A stretch of DNA of 64,000 bases from Polydactylus sextarius (Eukaryota; Chordata; Actinopteri; Polynemidae): assembly GCA_016801845.1 (NCBI GenBank), contig CM028931.1, positions 7,748,587-7,812,586 of the forward strand, given 5' to 3'. Below, piece by piece: positions 33,901 through 41,535 of the stretch; the first letter of the stretch is position 1; each line of letters opens with the position of its first letter. The notes beneath the pieces are model-generated. The model ran no database searches. It had not been told where the DNA came from and was given only the letters and a program-made list of their open reading frames with translations. A program made the translations under genes and the position numbers.

Positions 33901-36535
33901 GGAAGTGCTGAAAAAAAAAACCTCTTGCTTTCATAACAACTGGTGACGAAGGGTGTTCCAGATCAGCAGATTCATCATGACGTAAAAGTGACTTTATTGA
34001 AGACGTCAAGCGCCTGTTTCACCACGAATACGAGTCAAACTCCCCCTAGGTCGAAGTAATATCAAGTTTGACCTTCTTTTGTTTTCACAACCAAGTAGTT
34101 AACAATGAAAGTAAATGGGGCAGCCAGCCAAACATATCTAATTTGTCATTTTTTAACCACTAATAAAGCTCAAAATATCACTTCACTTCAGCAGTAGTAT
34201 GAATAGGGTCCCTACACATAAACTGAAGAACATAAGTGAACTGAGAGTTTATTAAAAACACTGTTTTCCAAGATTTACCCAACATCTTGTTTTCATAACT
34301 GGTGATGAAAGTTGTTCCCGATCAGCAGATTCATCATGATGGAAAAATGCCTTTATTTATGACATCTCAACTTATTTCTTGTCAAATTTAGTTTGTCGCG
34401 CAGTTTATTTTTCACAAAACCAAATAGTTAACAATGAAAGTAAATGGGGCAGCCAGCCAAACGTATCTAAATTGTTGTTTTTTAACCACTAACAAAGCTC
34501 AAACCCTTACCCAATGTCTTTGGTCACTGGTAATGAAGGGTGTTCCAGATCAGCAGATTCCTCATTTTCCCGTGTTTGTTTGGAAAAATGACTTTGTTGG
34601 CGACATTTTGACTTTATTGTCACTAGTAAAAATATTAACAAAATTCTCCTCAATTATCTCTGAGACATTTTAACTTCATTCTCAACTTGATTCTTGACAT
34701 TTTAACTCCGTCAAAGAAAACGTCGGGACAGGGCAGAACGTTAGCATTTGAAATATTCAAATATTTAACAATGCAAATGTCGGACGGGAAAGTGTCGGCG
34801 AAGCATTCGAGGTTTCCCACACACACACACACACACACACAATTACCAACAACAAAGAACCTTTTGAAATCTATTCAAATAGAAATAATGTCAGCATATT
34901 TAAAATCCACATATACTTTGTTTACTGTCTGATGGTGACAAAAGCTTCTTCCCTTCGGCTTTTTGCGTCATTACGGTAACTTAAGCTCAGTGTTTTTGTA
35001 TGTCACTGTATATGTGGAAGTCAATACCTTCGCAGGTGTGTTTGGGTTATTAATAACTCACTTCGCTCCCTCTGGCTTCTGTACATTTGTCTTTCTGCTT
35101 AACTTTCTGTAAAATTTGGTTCCATTGCCTCACTTTTATTCAGTACTTCAGTATGTCCTGCGAGTGTTTTTGCGGGACAGCTACTTTATACAAACACGGC
35201 TCTGATTATTTCTTTTCATCTGTTTGTTGGAACTGTTGTTTTCCGCAGGTGTGGAGTCCGTACCAGCAGCCCGACAGCCTCGGCGACCTGGAGGGTCGGG
35301 TGGAGGACAAGTCTCGCAGCCTCTACACCCACGAGGAATACATCAGCCTAGTGCTGAACAGCGGCAGCGGCCTGTCGCACGACTACGTCAGCCAGTCCAT
35401 CCAGGAGGACCCGCGCATGATGGCGTTCTTCGACTCGCTGGTGCGTCGGGAGATCGAGGGCTGGAGCTCCGACTCGGACAGCGACCTGAGCGAGGAGGCC
35501 ATCATGCAGCTCCACGCTCGAGGACGCCGCACCACCCGGGCCACGCCTACGACTCCCGTCGCCGCTGTCAATGCCGCCGCCGCCGCCGCCGCCCACTACA
35601 TCAACACCGACAATTCGTCGTCCTCCTCTCTGGCCGGACCCGACGCCTCCGGAGGCGAGGAGCAGGTGAGGGCGGACGGCGAGGAGCGCCCGAGGCGGCG
35701 CGGCCGACACCAGCGGCATCAGTCCGGCTTCCTGGTGAACGAGGACTCGGACTCGAGCGAGTTCTGGCTGGACCCGATGCCGAGGCCCCGCTCGCCGAGC
35801 CCCAGGGACAACTCCACGCTGTCCAGCCCCGCCTCCTCGCCGTCGCTCCCCGCCGGAGCCTCCAGCTCGTCCACGTCCACCTCCAGCTCCAGCAGCGACG
35901 ACGAGGAGCGACGCAGCGCCGTGAGGCGGCGCAACGTCATGAGGCGGCGGCGCATGCACGTCGTCTCCAGAGCCGCCGACCGGCCCGAGTCCGTGCAGGC
36001 TTTGTTTTCGGCCACCGACTCCTGCAGCTACCCGTCCATCTCCATCGACGACCTGTCGTCCTCGTCGTCGTCCTCGTCATCGTCGGGCGAGCGAGACGAG
36101 AGAAAAGACGAGGAGAAATGCCTGAGCCCGTCCGACTTTGTGTGTTCGAGCCCCGTCATGTCTCCGGAGAGTCAGGACAACGAGGACGGGAGCGACAGGA
36201 CTGAACCGGAGCGGCATCCGGCCGCTTCTCCCGACTCGACGGCGGACGGACGCAGGACTGAAGCGACGGCGTTAGAATTTAGCTCCGACAGCGGCGAGGC
36301 GACGGCGACGACGACGGACGGTAACGGCCAGAGCCGACGCAGCCCCGGCGTGAACGGGCGCCACCGGACTGTGGACAGCGTCCGCCGCGGCTCCTCGGAA
36401 TCGGAGGAGGGAGAGACCGGCGGCGCGCCGCAGAGAGAAAGAAGCGGCGAGCAGAGCGCCTTGAAACGGACTCACGTCGGAGCGGACGAGGGCGAGTCGG
36501 GCGCCTCGCCTTCAGGGAAGAAACTAAAAACATAA
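12705..36535 (+). CDS. dcaf5: DDB1- and CUL4-associated factor 5 (WD40 substrate receptor)
   Basis: DCAF5 (WDR22) is a substrate receptor of the CUL4-DDB1 ubiquitin ligase. Nine coding exons were joined by eye: 12705-12912, 14214-14357, 15594-15630, 15708-15847, 16112-16241, 19747-19960, 31492-31558, 33092-33219 and 35249-36535. They sum to 2355 nt (784 residues plus TAA), in phase throughout with GT-AG introns. The N-terminus reads MRSSVGFLSRRELTG, then WD40 blades follow: GHFGCVNAIEFSNNGG, GDDRRVLLWHMEKA, GNDEQVILHDVE, SSSDDGRVLIWDTREPP, EGVGLWDIRKPR, SGSDDFNLYMWKIP and LKGHRSIVNQVRFNPH. WDTR and WDIR are the WDxR signatures typical of DDB1-binding DCAFs. A conserved THEEYISLVLNSGSGLSHDY segment precedes a long disordered Ser/Asp/Glu-rich tail ending KKLKT. 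Human DCAF5 is about 942 residues, so the tail is shorter here. It lies directly upstream of actn1, as in human. Confidence 0.96.
12913..14213 (+). other. dcaf5: dcaf5 intron 1
   Basis: Contains GCTAGC/GCTAAC-rich sequence (12960-13060), a G run near 13289-13298 and no recognisable exon. The open frame at 13399-13923 has no recognisable similarity and no splice logic. Confidence 0.7.
14214..14357 (+). CDS. dcaf5: dcaf5 exon 2
   Basis: 144 nt, acceptor GCGTCTGCAG, donor GTAAGA. Encodes GGDDRRVLLWHMEKALHARS through KKVFSG. Confidence 0.95.
14392..15169. repeat. Family B foldback element, nearly complete palindrome
   Basis: Left arm starts TTAAAGGAGAACTT at 14392; right arm ends with its inverse, AAGTTCTCCTTTAA, at 15169. 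Both arms (~340 bp each) carry GCAAGTGAATGGGGCAGCCA, TTAAAACAGCTCAAAGTAGC, TCCACACTTCCTTG, GTAAGTGAACACATCGTTTA and CAGGTAGGACCTAGCGGTAG. A ~100 bp asymmetric centre includes CCATGTTGAAAG. The outermost TTAA could be target duplication or part of the element. No ORF for a transposase. Confidence 0.85.
15594..15630 (+). CDS. dcaf5: dcaf5 exon 3 (37 nt micro-exon)
   Basis: Acceptor TTTTTAACAG, donor GTGAGT. Encodes GNDEQVILHDVER. Only 77 nt of intron separate it from exon 4. Confidence 0.92.
15708..15847 (+). CDS. dcaf5: dcaf5 exon 4 (WDTR box)
   Basis: 140 nt, acceptor CCTCCACAG, donor GTAAAC. Encodes RETLNVFLHIDAVYSLSVSP and DDGRVLIWDTREPPHG. Confidence 0.95.
16112..16241 (+). CDS. dcaf5: dcaf5 exon 5 (WDIR box)
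   Basis: 130 nt, acceptor CTTCCCGCAG, donor GTTAGA. Encodes EPFCLASYPSAFHSVMFNP through GVGLWDIRKPR. Confidence 0.95.
16865..17184. repeat. Family D palindromic repeat (dcaf5 intron 5)
   Basis: Starts ATGAATGAAAGTCAATGG and ends with the inverse TCTCCATTGACTCTCATTCA, then GATGGGCAGTGACTTAGGCT. The interior (CACACATATCCTGTATCT, TTGTGGTGTAATTGTCGATT) matches 32075-32230. The left outer terminus seen in the full copy is absent. Confidence 0.75.
17185..19746 (+). other. dcaf5: Rest of dcaf5 intron 5
   Basis: No exon or gene recognised. Contains poly-A/poly-T tracts (18740-18753, 18839-18852, 19044-19056, 19085-19102, 19386-19409), a (CTT)n run near 18968-18990 and an AT-rich stretch at about 19431-19580. 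Confidence 0.7.
19747..19960 (+). CDS. dcaf5: dcaf5 exon 6
   Basis: 214 nt, acceptor TTCCCTTCAG, donor GTGGGT. Encodes SLLRYGGSMSLQSAMSVRFN through CTMKSCCFAGDKDQ. Confidence 0.95.
20482..22089. repeat. ~20 bp GATC minisatellite array, ~80 units
   Basis: Consensus unit TGAATCTGGTGATCACACAC, with the recurrent variants CTAGTGATC, GATCTCACAC and GATCGCACAC. Units are irregular at the left edge (20482-20640) and regular to the right. Most units carry GTGATCAC, an 8-bp palindrome. A stretch of variant units near 20741-20890 recurs almost exactly at 21207-21356, offset ~466 bp, so internal segments were duplicated. Open frames within it are repeat artefacts. Confidence 0.97.
22090..24039 (+). other. 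dcaf5: dcaf5 intron 6 between minisatellite and transposon
   Basis: No exon recognised. Includes a short (CA)n near 22849-22864, a GC-rich segment at 23000-23225 whose open frame resembles nothing I know, and a (GAAA)n tract at 23710-23735. Confidence 0.65.
23710..23735. repeat. (GAAA)n microsatellite
   Basis: About six GAAA units. Confidence 0.9.
24472..24708. repeat. 48-bp direct repeat inside the transposon
   Basis: 24472-24519 and 24661-24708 are the same 48-mer with one T/C difference (it begins CAACACAGTTCAAAAGCACT), 189 bp apart start to start. ATGCAGGAGAATGAAA also occurs at 24540 and, as AATGCAGGAGAATGAAA, at 24379. Confidence 0.9.
24951..27935 (-). CDS. SAMD3-like second gene of the transposon, frameshifted near its end
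   Basis: Five exons on the minus strand: 27935-27933 (ATG alone, donor GTATGT), 27851-26862, 26651-26493, 26091-25999 and 25258-24951. The first four junctions are in phase with good GT/AG sites. The protein starts MALLLCVNINPKLIRKVQLT. An N-terminal PB1/ubiquitin-like region (~1-75; EGDFFVQYEDPDFENELCNL) is followed by a Ser/Thr linker, a helical region with KMEILDKLAQEMFALKAYPD, and a conserved C-terminal part (VVLEETIVLKDIPDLPTAFA, LFGLFYALNIEFP). Fish genomes hold many copies of this protein next to the zinc-finger transposase; function unknown. After NIEFP one A appears missing near 25048-25050: the current frame ends at 24971 (510 residues), whereas the shifted frame gives TSDFETVQHIFMELTSFC and stops at 24951. 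Confidence 0.72.
27941..29710 (-). CDS. EnSpm-type transposase-like protein (first gene, main exon)
   Basis: Continuous frame of 575 residues from the first Met (29668), open a little further upstream (VYVPLIQVLESLL). Family landmarks (numbered from that Met): SFGLYIDEFEVCN (~44-56), the ADNLGAHS block (~141-148), a CRFC zinc knuckle-like pair (~162-165), PPDILHDFFEGVIP (~226-239), GNGHENWTLLRLLPLL (~293-308), LPKHHYIEHY (~367-376) and RFESKHNFFK (~393-402). HDFFEGV resembles the H-D-x-x-E-G-V signature of CACTA transposases; Asp50, Asp142 and Glu395 are possible DDE residues (inference only). It lacks the usual long linker between zinc finger and core, so the copy probably has an internal deletion and is unlikely to be active. 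Confidence 0.75.
   Translation of the reverse strand, partial: SFVYVPLIQVLESLLRESYFTEKLVFDQENKAGQYRSFQDGQYYKENTLLGVQETSFSFGLYIDEFEVCNSLGRSRTIHKITAVYWVLLNLPPKFRSTLPLIQLALLGKYVDVKQFGYDAFLHPLIKDIQFLETNGVFVEALDTFVRGTVFCVCADNLGAHSLAGFQESFNVEKFCRFCCINRDQINTVEARDCQLRTVEQHNTFVEELESGDKQTVNGVKRACVLHKHLSYFHPVTGFPPDILHDFFEGVIPVELCLCLKDLIRKGFITFDGLNSRIKLFPYKHSDKVNKPKQITKASFEKRRISGNGHENWTLLRLLPLLIGSSIPEMEPSWEILMDLKEIVEIIVSTNISEEILCYLETKIYDHRKLLLDTFPDFKCLPKHHYIEHYVHLIRCFGPLVDLWTMRFESKHNFFKKVVHDVLNFKNILLTLSTKHQQMMAYYLDGKSLFKPKLYTTSVASFDTASLEEKLRMAIQNKFPQQDTVSLTKDVHLHGTHYAKGMIISSGHCSGLPEFYKLLNIVVNFDKVFFVTTKLSSWFMEHYRSYEIIDTSCVDVEILDPEDLNDYQPLTVYQVAGKLMVTPRACLLH
29854..30046 (-). CDS. C2H2 zinc-finger exon of the transposon's first gene
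   Basis: Acceptor TTTCTTGTTGCAG ends at 30047; the donor GTAAAG follows 29854. From ATG at 30039 it codes 62 residues in phase 0. It holds one clear C2H2 finger (CKLCDFACTNQDGLLKHYRLRH: Cys3, Cys6, His19, His24) and a second, C-x6-C type, ending THLTRSH. N-terminal zinc fingers are usual in this fish transposon protein and probably bind DNA. The next exon is not obvious: only ~145 bp separate it from the transposase ORF, and the weak AG at 29709-29710 does not keep frame. Confidence 0.7.
30178..30300. repeat. GTTAGC(GTC)-type tandem repeat in the transposon
   Basis: About a dozen short units of GTTAGCTATGTTAGCGTC and variants (GTTAGCGCC, GTTAGCTTC) in the intron between the 5' exon and the zinc-finger exon. 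Confidence 0.85.
30417..30545 (-). other. Putative 5' non-coding exon of the transposon
   Basis: On the minus strand this ends ACTCTTAAT|GTGAGT, a strong splice donor at 30416. Joining it to the acceptor at 30047-30050 places ATG (30039-30037) of the zinc-finger exon as the first start in that frame. The 5' boundary is a guess. Confidence 0.4.
30726..30850. repeat. Family D right-end fragment abutting the transposon
   Basis: CACATTTCAAACAGGACCAG, then TCTCCATTGACTTTCATTCA and GATGGGCGGGACTTAGGCTT, match 32498-32607 of the full copy. It begins within a few bases of the transposon's right end. Confidence 0.8.
31492..31558 (+). CDS. dcaf5: dcaf5 exon 7
   Basis: 67 nt, acceptor GACCTCCTCAG, donor GTGAGT. 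Encodes YILSGSDDFNLYMWKIPKDP. It follows the 11.5 kb intron that hosts the transposon. Confidence 0.94.
32001..32607. repeat. Family D element, full palindromic-ended copy (dcaf5 intron 7)
   Basis: Terminal inverted repeats of roughly 90-100 bp. The left end GAAGCCTAAGTCACGCCCCT and ATGAATGAAAGTCAATGGAG match the inverse of the right end TCTCCATTGACTTTCATTCA ... GATGGGCGGGACTTAGGCTC. The interior has no ORF. Confidence 0.8.
33092..33219 (+). CDS. dcaf5: dcaf5 exon 8
   Basis: 128 nt, acceptor GTCCTTTTAAG, donor GTCAGT. Encodes GGPGRVVNGAFMVLKGHRSI through SSGVEKVIK. Confidence 0.94.
33720..34600. repeat. Three tandemly placed family A arms (dcaf5 intron 8)
   Basis: Three direct copies of the same arm begin near 33765, 34085 and 34425, each with AGTAA(A/G)TGGGGCAGCCAGCC, then TAACCACTAA(T/C)AAAGCTCAAA and GTGTTCCAGATCAGCAGATTC (GTTGTTCCCGATCAGCAGATTC in the second). 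Between them are TTTATTGA(A/C)GACATCT-type spacers. Head-to-tail placement differs from the palindromic form elsewhere. Confidence 0.8.
34601..35248 (+). other. dcaf5: dcaf5 intron 8, 3' part
   Basis: AT-rich sequence with an (AC)n tract at 34819-34841. Nothing else recognised. Confidence 0.6.
35249..36535 (+). CDS. dcaf5: dcaf5 exon 9, disordered acidic/Ser-rich tail
   Basis: 1287 nt, acceptor GTTTTCCGCAG. Opens with VWSPYQQPDSLGDLEGRVED, then the conserved THEEYISLVLNSGSGLSHDY and RREIEGWSSDSDSDLSEE. After this come low-complexity segments: an Ala run encoded by GCC repeats (about 35565-35592) and several Ser runs (35620-35632, 35862-35898, 36055-36084). Stop TAA at 36533-36535. Much more GC-rich at third positions than its flanks. 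Confidence 0.95.
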   Translation: MWSPYQQPDSLGDLEGRVEDKSRSLYTHEEYISLVLNSGSGLSHDYVSQSIQEDPRMMAFFDSLVRREIEGWSSDSDSDLSEEAIMQLHARGRRTTRATPTTPVAAVNAAAAAAAHYINTDNSSSSSLAGPDASGGEEQVRADGEERPRRRGRHQRHQSGFLVNEDSDSSEFWLDPMPRPRSPSPRDNSTLSSPASSPSLPAGASSSSTSTSSSSSDDEERRSAVRRRNVMRRRRMHVVSRAADRPESVQALFSATDSCSYPSISIDDLSSSSSSSSSSGERDERKDEEKCLSPSDFVCSSPVMSPESQDNEDGSDRTEPERHPAASPDSTADGRRTEATALEFSSDSGEATATTTDGNGQSRRSPGVNGRHRTVDSVRRGSSESEEGETGGAPQRERSGEQSALKRTHVGADEGESGASPSGKKLKT

Positions 36536-36879
36536 TGACGCCGTTTCATCAAACAGCAAACAAACAAACAAAAAAATAAATCATTAACAGACTTAATTTA
36601 GGAAGTGGGTTTTTCTATGGGTTTGTACAACTCAGCTTTTTTTCATCTCGCGGAAGATGTTCAGCGACTCGACGAGGGAGGGAAGTTTGATTTTTTTTTT
36701 TTTTTTTTCGTCGATTTGACGGCGCCGTCATCACCACAGGTGACGTTAAAAAGGTGGGAAACGTTTAAAGAAAAAAAAGAACAAAAGGATGAAAAAAACA
36801 AAAGATAACAAAAGGTACTTTTGAGCAAAACGCGCCGGCTTCTCTTTTTATTTTAATTTTCCCGCGCAGCATCAGTGTT

Positions 36880-36917
<38 letters not shown>

Positions 36918-37620
36918 GTCCTGGAGTTTCGGAGTTTGGAGCTGCTCCGACAAAAAACAAAAAAAAAAACTAAAACAAACTACTTTTTTTTTTTCTTTTT
37001 AAAGTGAAGAATTGACTTGAAATCCCGAGGAGCTTCGTTTGTTTAAGCTGTGCATTGAAACGATGCTTTCAGTGTCTTGTTTTTTTTTTGTCTCATTATT
37101 CCACCCCCCCACCCCCCCACCCCTCCGGTGCCATTTACAAACCAGCTCGCTTTATTTTTATTTTTATTTTTTGTTTTCTTGCAATTAAAGAATAATTTGT
37201 TCTCCAGTGACAAACGCCACCGCTTCTTCCTCTTCTTCTTCTTCTCATTCCGTCTGCGTCACAGATGCGATCCGATCGACGTGATTCGGGTCTCTGATTA
37301 ACCCGAGTCGCTTGAGAAAAAAAAAAAAAAAAAGAAAGAGTTGACCGTAGCAACGCAGCCTCAACTCTCCTGCTAAATGAAATGCGAAGTCTGTTTATCA
37401 GCCCTCGACCCTGAGAGCGAGGGGTCGATGTCAAGCGGGAGAAGAATATTTAATTTTTTTGTTTCCATTATGAGAAAAAGATGCAGCTGCCGTTGGAAAC
37501 GAATGGCGCCGAGATCGACGGCAACTGATTGAAATATCAACACAAAAAAAAAAAAAAAAGGAATTTTAAGACGTCCGACCTTTTGTTCTCAGCGACAAGC
37601 GACAAAAAATACCATCATGA
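36536..37620 (+). other. dcaf5: Probable dcaf5 3'UTR
   Basis: Follows the stop. Candidate polyadenylation signals are AATAAA at 36575-36580 and ATTAAA at 37184-37189; the second would include long poly-T and A-rich tracts (36689-36707, 36882-36913). The transcript end is undetermined. Confidence 0.4.
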
Positions 37621-37639
37621 GCAGATAAAGAACATGTTT

Positions 37640-37960
37640 TCATTTGATTTTATCCCATTTCAAGTCACAGCCAAATAGCTAACAATGGAAGCAAATGGGG
37701 CAGCCAGCCAAACGTATCTAAATTGTCATTTTTTAACCACTAATAAAGCTCAAAATATCACTTCACTTCAGCAGTAGCATGAATAGGGTCCCTACACATA
37801 AACTGAAGTACGTATAATTTAGTAAGTAAACCGAGAGTTTATTAAAAACACTGTTTCACAAGACTCACCCGACGTCTTGTTTTCATAACAACTGGTGGTG
37901 GAGGGTGTTCCACATCAGCAGATTCGTCATGATAAAAAAACGACTTCATTGACGACATCT
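37640..37960. repeat. Family A repeat arm, downstream of dcaf5
   Basis: AAATGGGGCAGCCAGCCAAAC, TAACCACTAATAAAGCTCAAA, AATAGGGTCCCTACACATAA, then GGGTGTTCCACATCAGCAGAT in order. Confidence 0.82.
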
Positions 37961-38034
37961 CAACTCAATTAACGACAATTTTACTTCATTCTTATCATGT
38001 AAAATATACAAAAATGTTCTTCTCATTAATTTCA

Positions 38035-38495
38035 ACTTAAAGTGATGGTCTGGAGTAATTTGAACCCAGGGTCTGTTTCACCAAACACCCCCTCAAGAGA
38101 TATTTTACATTAGTTGATGTAATATCGTCTTTTGTTTTCACAGCCGAATAGTTAACAATGAAAGTAAATGGGGCAGCCAGCCAAACGTATCTAAATTGTC
38201 ATTTTAACTACTAATAAAGACTTATGCACCGTCTTATTTTCATAACAACTGATGATGAAGGGTGTTCCAGATCAGCAGATTCGTCATTTTCCTGAACAAC
38301 AGGCCGATGTGTTTGAAGAGCGAGAAAAATGATGAATCTGCTGATCTGGAACAGCCTTCATCAACAGTCTTACTTAATAAACTCTCTGTACACTTACTAA
38401 GAAGTGAAGTGATATTTTGAGCTTTATTAGCAGTTAAAAAATTGTGATTTAGATACATTTGGCTGGCTGCCCCATTTACTTCCATTGTTCCACAT
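38035..38495. repeat. Family A palindromic repeat, downstream of dcaf5
   Basis: Left arm starts AAAGTGATGGTCTGGAGTAA and includes GGGGCAGCCAGCCAAACG. The centre is GTTCCAGATCAGCAGATTCG facing GAATCTGCTGATCTGGAAC. The inverse arm ends TTTGGCTGGCTGCCCCATTT, TTCCATTGTT. Confidence 0.85.
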
Positions 38496-39317
38496 GTTGT
38501 ATGTAGTTAAATAGATTTCATTTTAACATAACAGAGCCAATTAAAGTCCATTAATCTTAAAAAACAGCCCGTCATGAGGTGAATATCCATAAATGGACGA
38601 GTGTATTTTCCGCCACGCCTCCTCTGATTCACCGACAACACTGCGCTGATTGTCCAACGAAGCAGCGCATGATGTCATCGCTTCGTAGGAAGCTGCCGTG
38701 CCCCGCATGGTCGCCTCATGTCTCCGCTTGCACGATGGGCACAGACGAAAGCTGAGTCAACCCAGAGGAGGGAACCACATGGTTAGTGGTGCAGAAAATA
38801 TATATAAAAAAAAAAAACCTCCTCCTCCTCCTCCTCCTCCTGTGGCATCACGGCCTGAGATCTGCCAGCGAAGTGGTAATCTGTGGGCAGGCAGACGGCG
38901 CAGTTGAAGGGTTATCAACTTGTTTGTGCAGCTCTCTTGTCAAAAGAACGTCCTCTAGTTCTTAAGAGTTTCTCAAAGCGGCTGTCACTCTATCTGCAGG
39001 AAGTAGACACCCTTCGTTTAACCCCCATGTCACCGCCACCACACACACACACATGCATTGTTTACACTCTTGACTGCAGCGTCCCGTCGGCCTGCGACAG
39101 ATTAATGATTAATTACGGGCTGCAGATGCAGGAGTCGGCTCTGTTTTAAAATATCTAACGAAACAAGTTTCGGTTTCACATCAGTCAAGCTCGCACGGAG
39201 TTAAATTCTTACAAGCTTTTTGTAGTAATCGCTCGTAAAGCTCATGTGTCCGTAGCTGCCTGTTAGCGGACTCACAATGGAGTGTTTTTATCTGTATTTA
39301 CTCAGTGAAGGTTAAGC

Positions 39318-39351
<34 letters not shown>

Positions 39352-39829
39352 TCCCTCCCTCACGTCGTAGGTCACCGGGCTCCTCCCAGTGAAACCACAG
39401 CCTTTGAGTTGACTTCAGCTGGAACGAGCCAGGGTTTAGTCAGATGGGCCATACTGGTTTGGGAGGAGACGCTAAAACCTTTTCGGTAATTTCTCAAAAA
39501 ACCTCAATGGGCCTCTTGCAGTGAGCGTCGTGGTGCAACACGTTATCAGCTGCAAGTTTATGTCACGAGGGGATTTCATTTTCTGTGTTTCTTCACATTT
39601 CGGAATGAGTCCAACTTCGTCTTTTTATTTTTGCAAATTCATCAAAACAAATATTTGGAGTTTCAGATGTTTGTGTTTTGTTTTGTGTGACAGAATGAAT
39701 CTTTAACAGTGAATGGAAACAAATTATTTGTAGTTTCTGTTTCCAATTTTCTCAATAATCAGTTAAAACCCACACAAAAAGGGTTTAAAAGATACGCTAG
39801 GTGTTATTTTAGTCATTGTTACCTGCTGG
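38496..39829. other. dcaf5-actn1 intergenic spacer, part 1
   Basis: No gene recognised. Contains (CTC)n at 38818-38840 after an A run, (CA)n at 39040-39052 and (GCT)n at 39321-39349. Confidence 0.65.
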
Positions 39830-41535
39830 ATTAAAGGTCAAGGTCCCTGGGACCTCACGAAACATATTTCTGACCCTTTGAATGTGATATTTTAAAACCA
39901 CCTGGAGGGAATCACTATGAATTTGGCTAAAATGTTCACTTAGACTCAAGGATCTGATTAAAACTGATTAGACTCAGCAATCTAGAGGTCATTGTGACCT
40001 CATAAAACATATTTATGGACTCTTAAATGTCATTTCTCAAGATGGGCTTGAGGGAATCCATTCAGATTTGTTAGAAGCGTTCATTTAGACTCAAAACGAA
40101 CAGATTAGAATTTGGCGGTGAAAGGTCAAAGGTCCCTCGGACCTCAGAAAACCTTTAAATGTTAAACACACATTTAAAGAGTACGAAACTGGTGGAATGT
40201 ATGGAACATTTCAGATTCGGCACTCTTCCACTCAAGGATGAATTGATCTAAATTTATAATTGGATATATGTCAAAGGTCGAGATCAACGTGACCTCACAA
40301 AACATATTTTGGTCTCTTGAATGCTCAGCTCTTTAGACCGCTATGCTGTAATCACTACAAATTTGTCAAAAATGTACATTTATGCACAAAGAACTGATGA
40401 GATTTGATGGCTGAAGGATCAAGGACCTCACGATACACATTTTTCTCCACATGTGCGTGTTTTATTCCGATTTAGAAGCATTCAAACGTTTCAAGTTTAG
40501 CACAAACATTCACTGATGTTGATGTTGGTGGTTAAAGGTGAGAGATAAAAATCATTGTGACCTCACAAAACATGTTTTTTTTTTTTTTTTGCCATTTGTA
40601 TGTGATATCTTAAGACTAATTTGAGCAAATATCTTCAAATGTGGCACAAAGTTCACTTTTACCCAAAAATGAACTGATTAGAGTTTGGTTCCCTAAAGAT
40701 CAAATGTCCCTGGGACCTCACAGAACACACTCAGACTAAAATGAACCCATTTGTGTGTTTTATACCAATGATGAAGCATTTAAATCTTTGAAATTTGGGA
40801 CAAATATTAATTTGGAGTACAGAATGAACTTTTTGAATTTTGGCAGCTAAAGGTCATAGGTGAAAATCATTGTGACCTCATAAAACATGTTTTTTTTTTT
40901 TGGGCCTGTGAATGTGATATCTTAAGACTCATTTGAACAAATATACTCAAATATGACAAAGTTCATTTTTACCCAAAAATGAATTGATTCGAGTTTGGTG
41001 CCCGAAGATCAAAGGTCACTGGGACCTCACAAAACACATTTCTACCCCCATTTGTGTGTTTTATACTTATTGTGAAGCATTTAAGTCTTTTTAAATTTGG
41101 CACAAACATTCACTTATAGTACAGAATAATCTTTTTAGATGTTGGTGGTTAAAGGTCATAGGTAAAACGCATCTTGACCTCACAGAACACATTTTCAGCC
41201 CTTCGAATGTGATATCTCAAGACTCTTTTGAGCAAATATCTTCAAATGTGACATAAAGTTAACTTTTACCCAAAAATGAATTGATTAGAGTTTGGTGCCC
41301 AAAAATCAAATGTCCCTGGGACCTCACAAAACACATTTCTCTTTTATACCAACAGTGAAGCATTTAAATCTTTCACTTGGAGTAAAAGCTGAACTGTTTG
41401 GATTTTGGCGGCTAAAGGTCATCGGTGACCTCATAAAACATTTCCTCAGACTCAAAGATGAACTGATCAGAATTTGTTAGCCAAAGATCAGAAATCACCA
41501 TGACCTCACGCGATCCGTTCTTTGTCATAACCCGT
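39830..41535. repeat. Degenerate ~150 bp tandem array with AGGTCA/TGACCT motifs
   Basis: About 12-13 diverged units. Each holds AAAGGTCA..., a (T/G)G(T/G)GACCTCA(C/T)AAAACA block, ATGTGATATCT, CAAATATCTTCAAAT, GTTCA(C/T)TTTTACCCAAAAAT and GAACTGATTAGA. GACCTCA blocks recur near 39858, 39996, 40155, 40290, 40430, 40558, 40714, 40875, 41023, 41178 and 41320. In the second half CTGGGACCTCAC and TTGTGACCTCA units alternate, giving a ~310 bp higher-order period. Non-coding. Confidence 0.85.

Noticed and set aside
35224..36204. Alternative-frame and antisense long ORFs over dcaf5 exon 9
   Set aside because: Shadow frames caused by high GC; only the dcaf5 frame matches a known protein.
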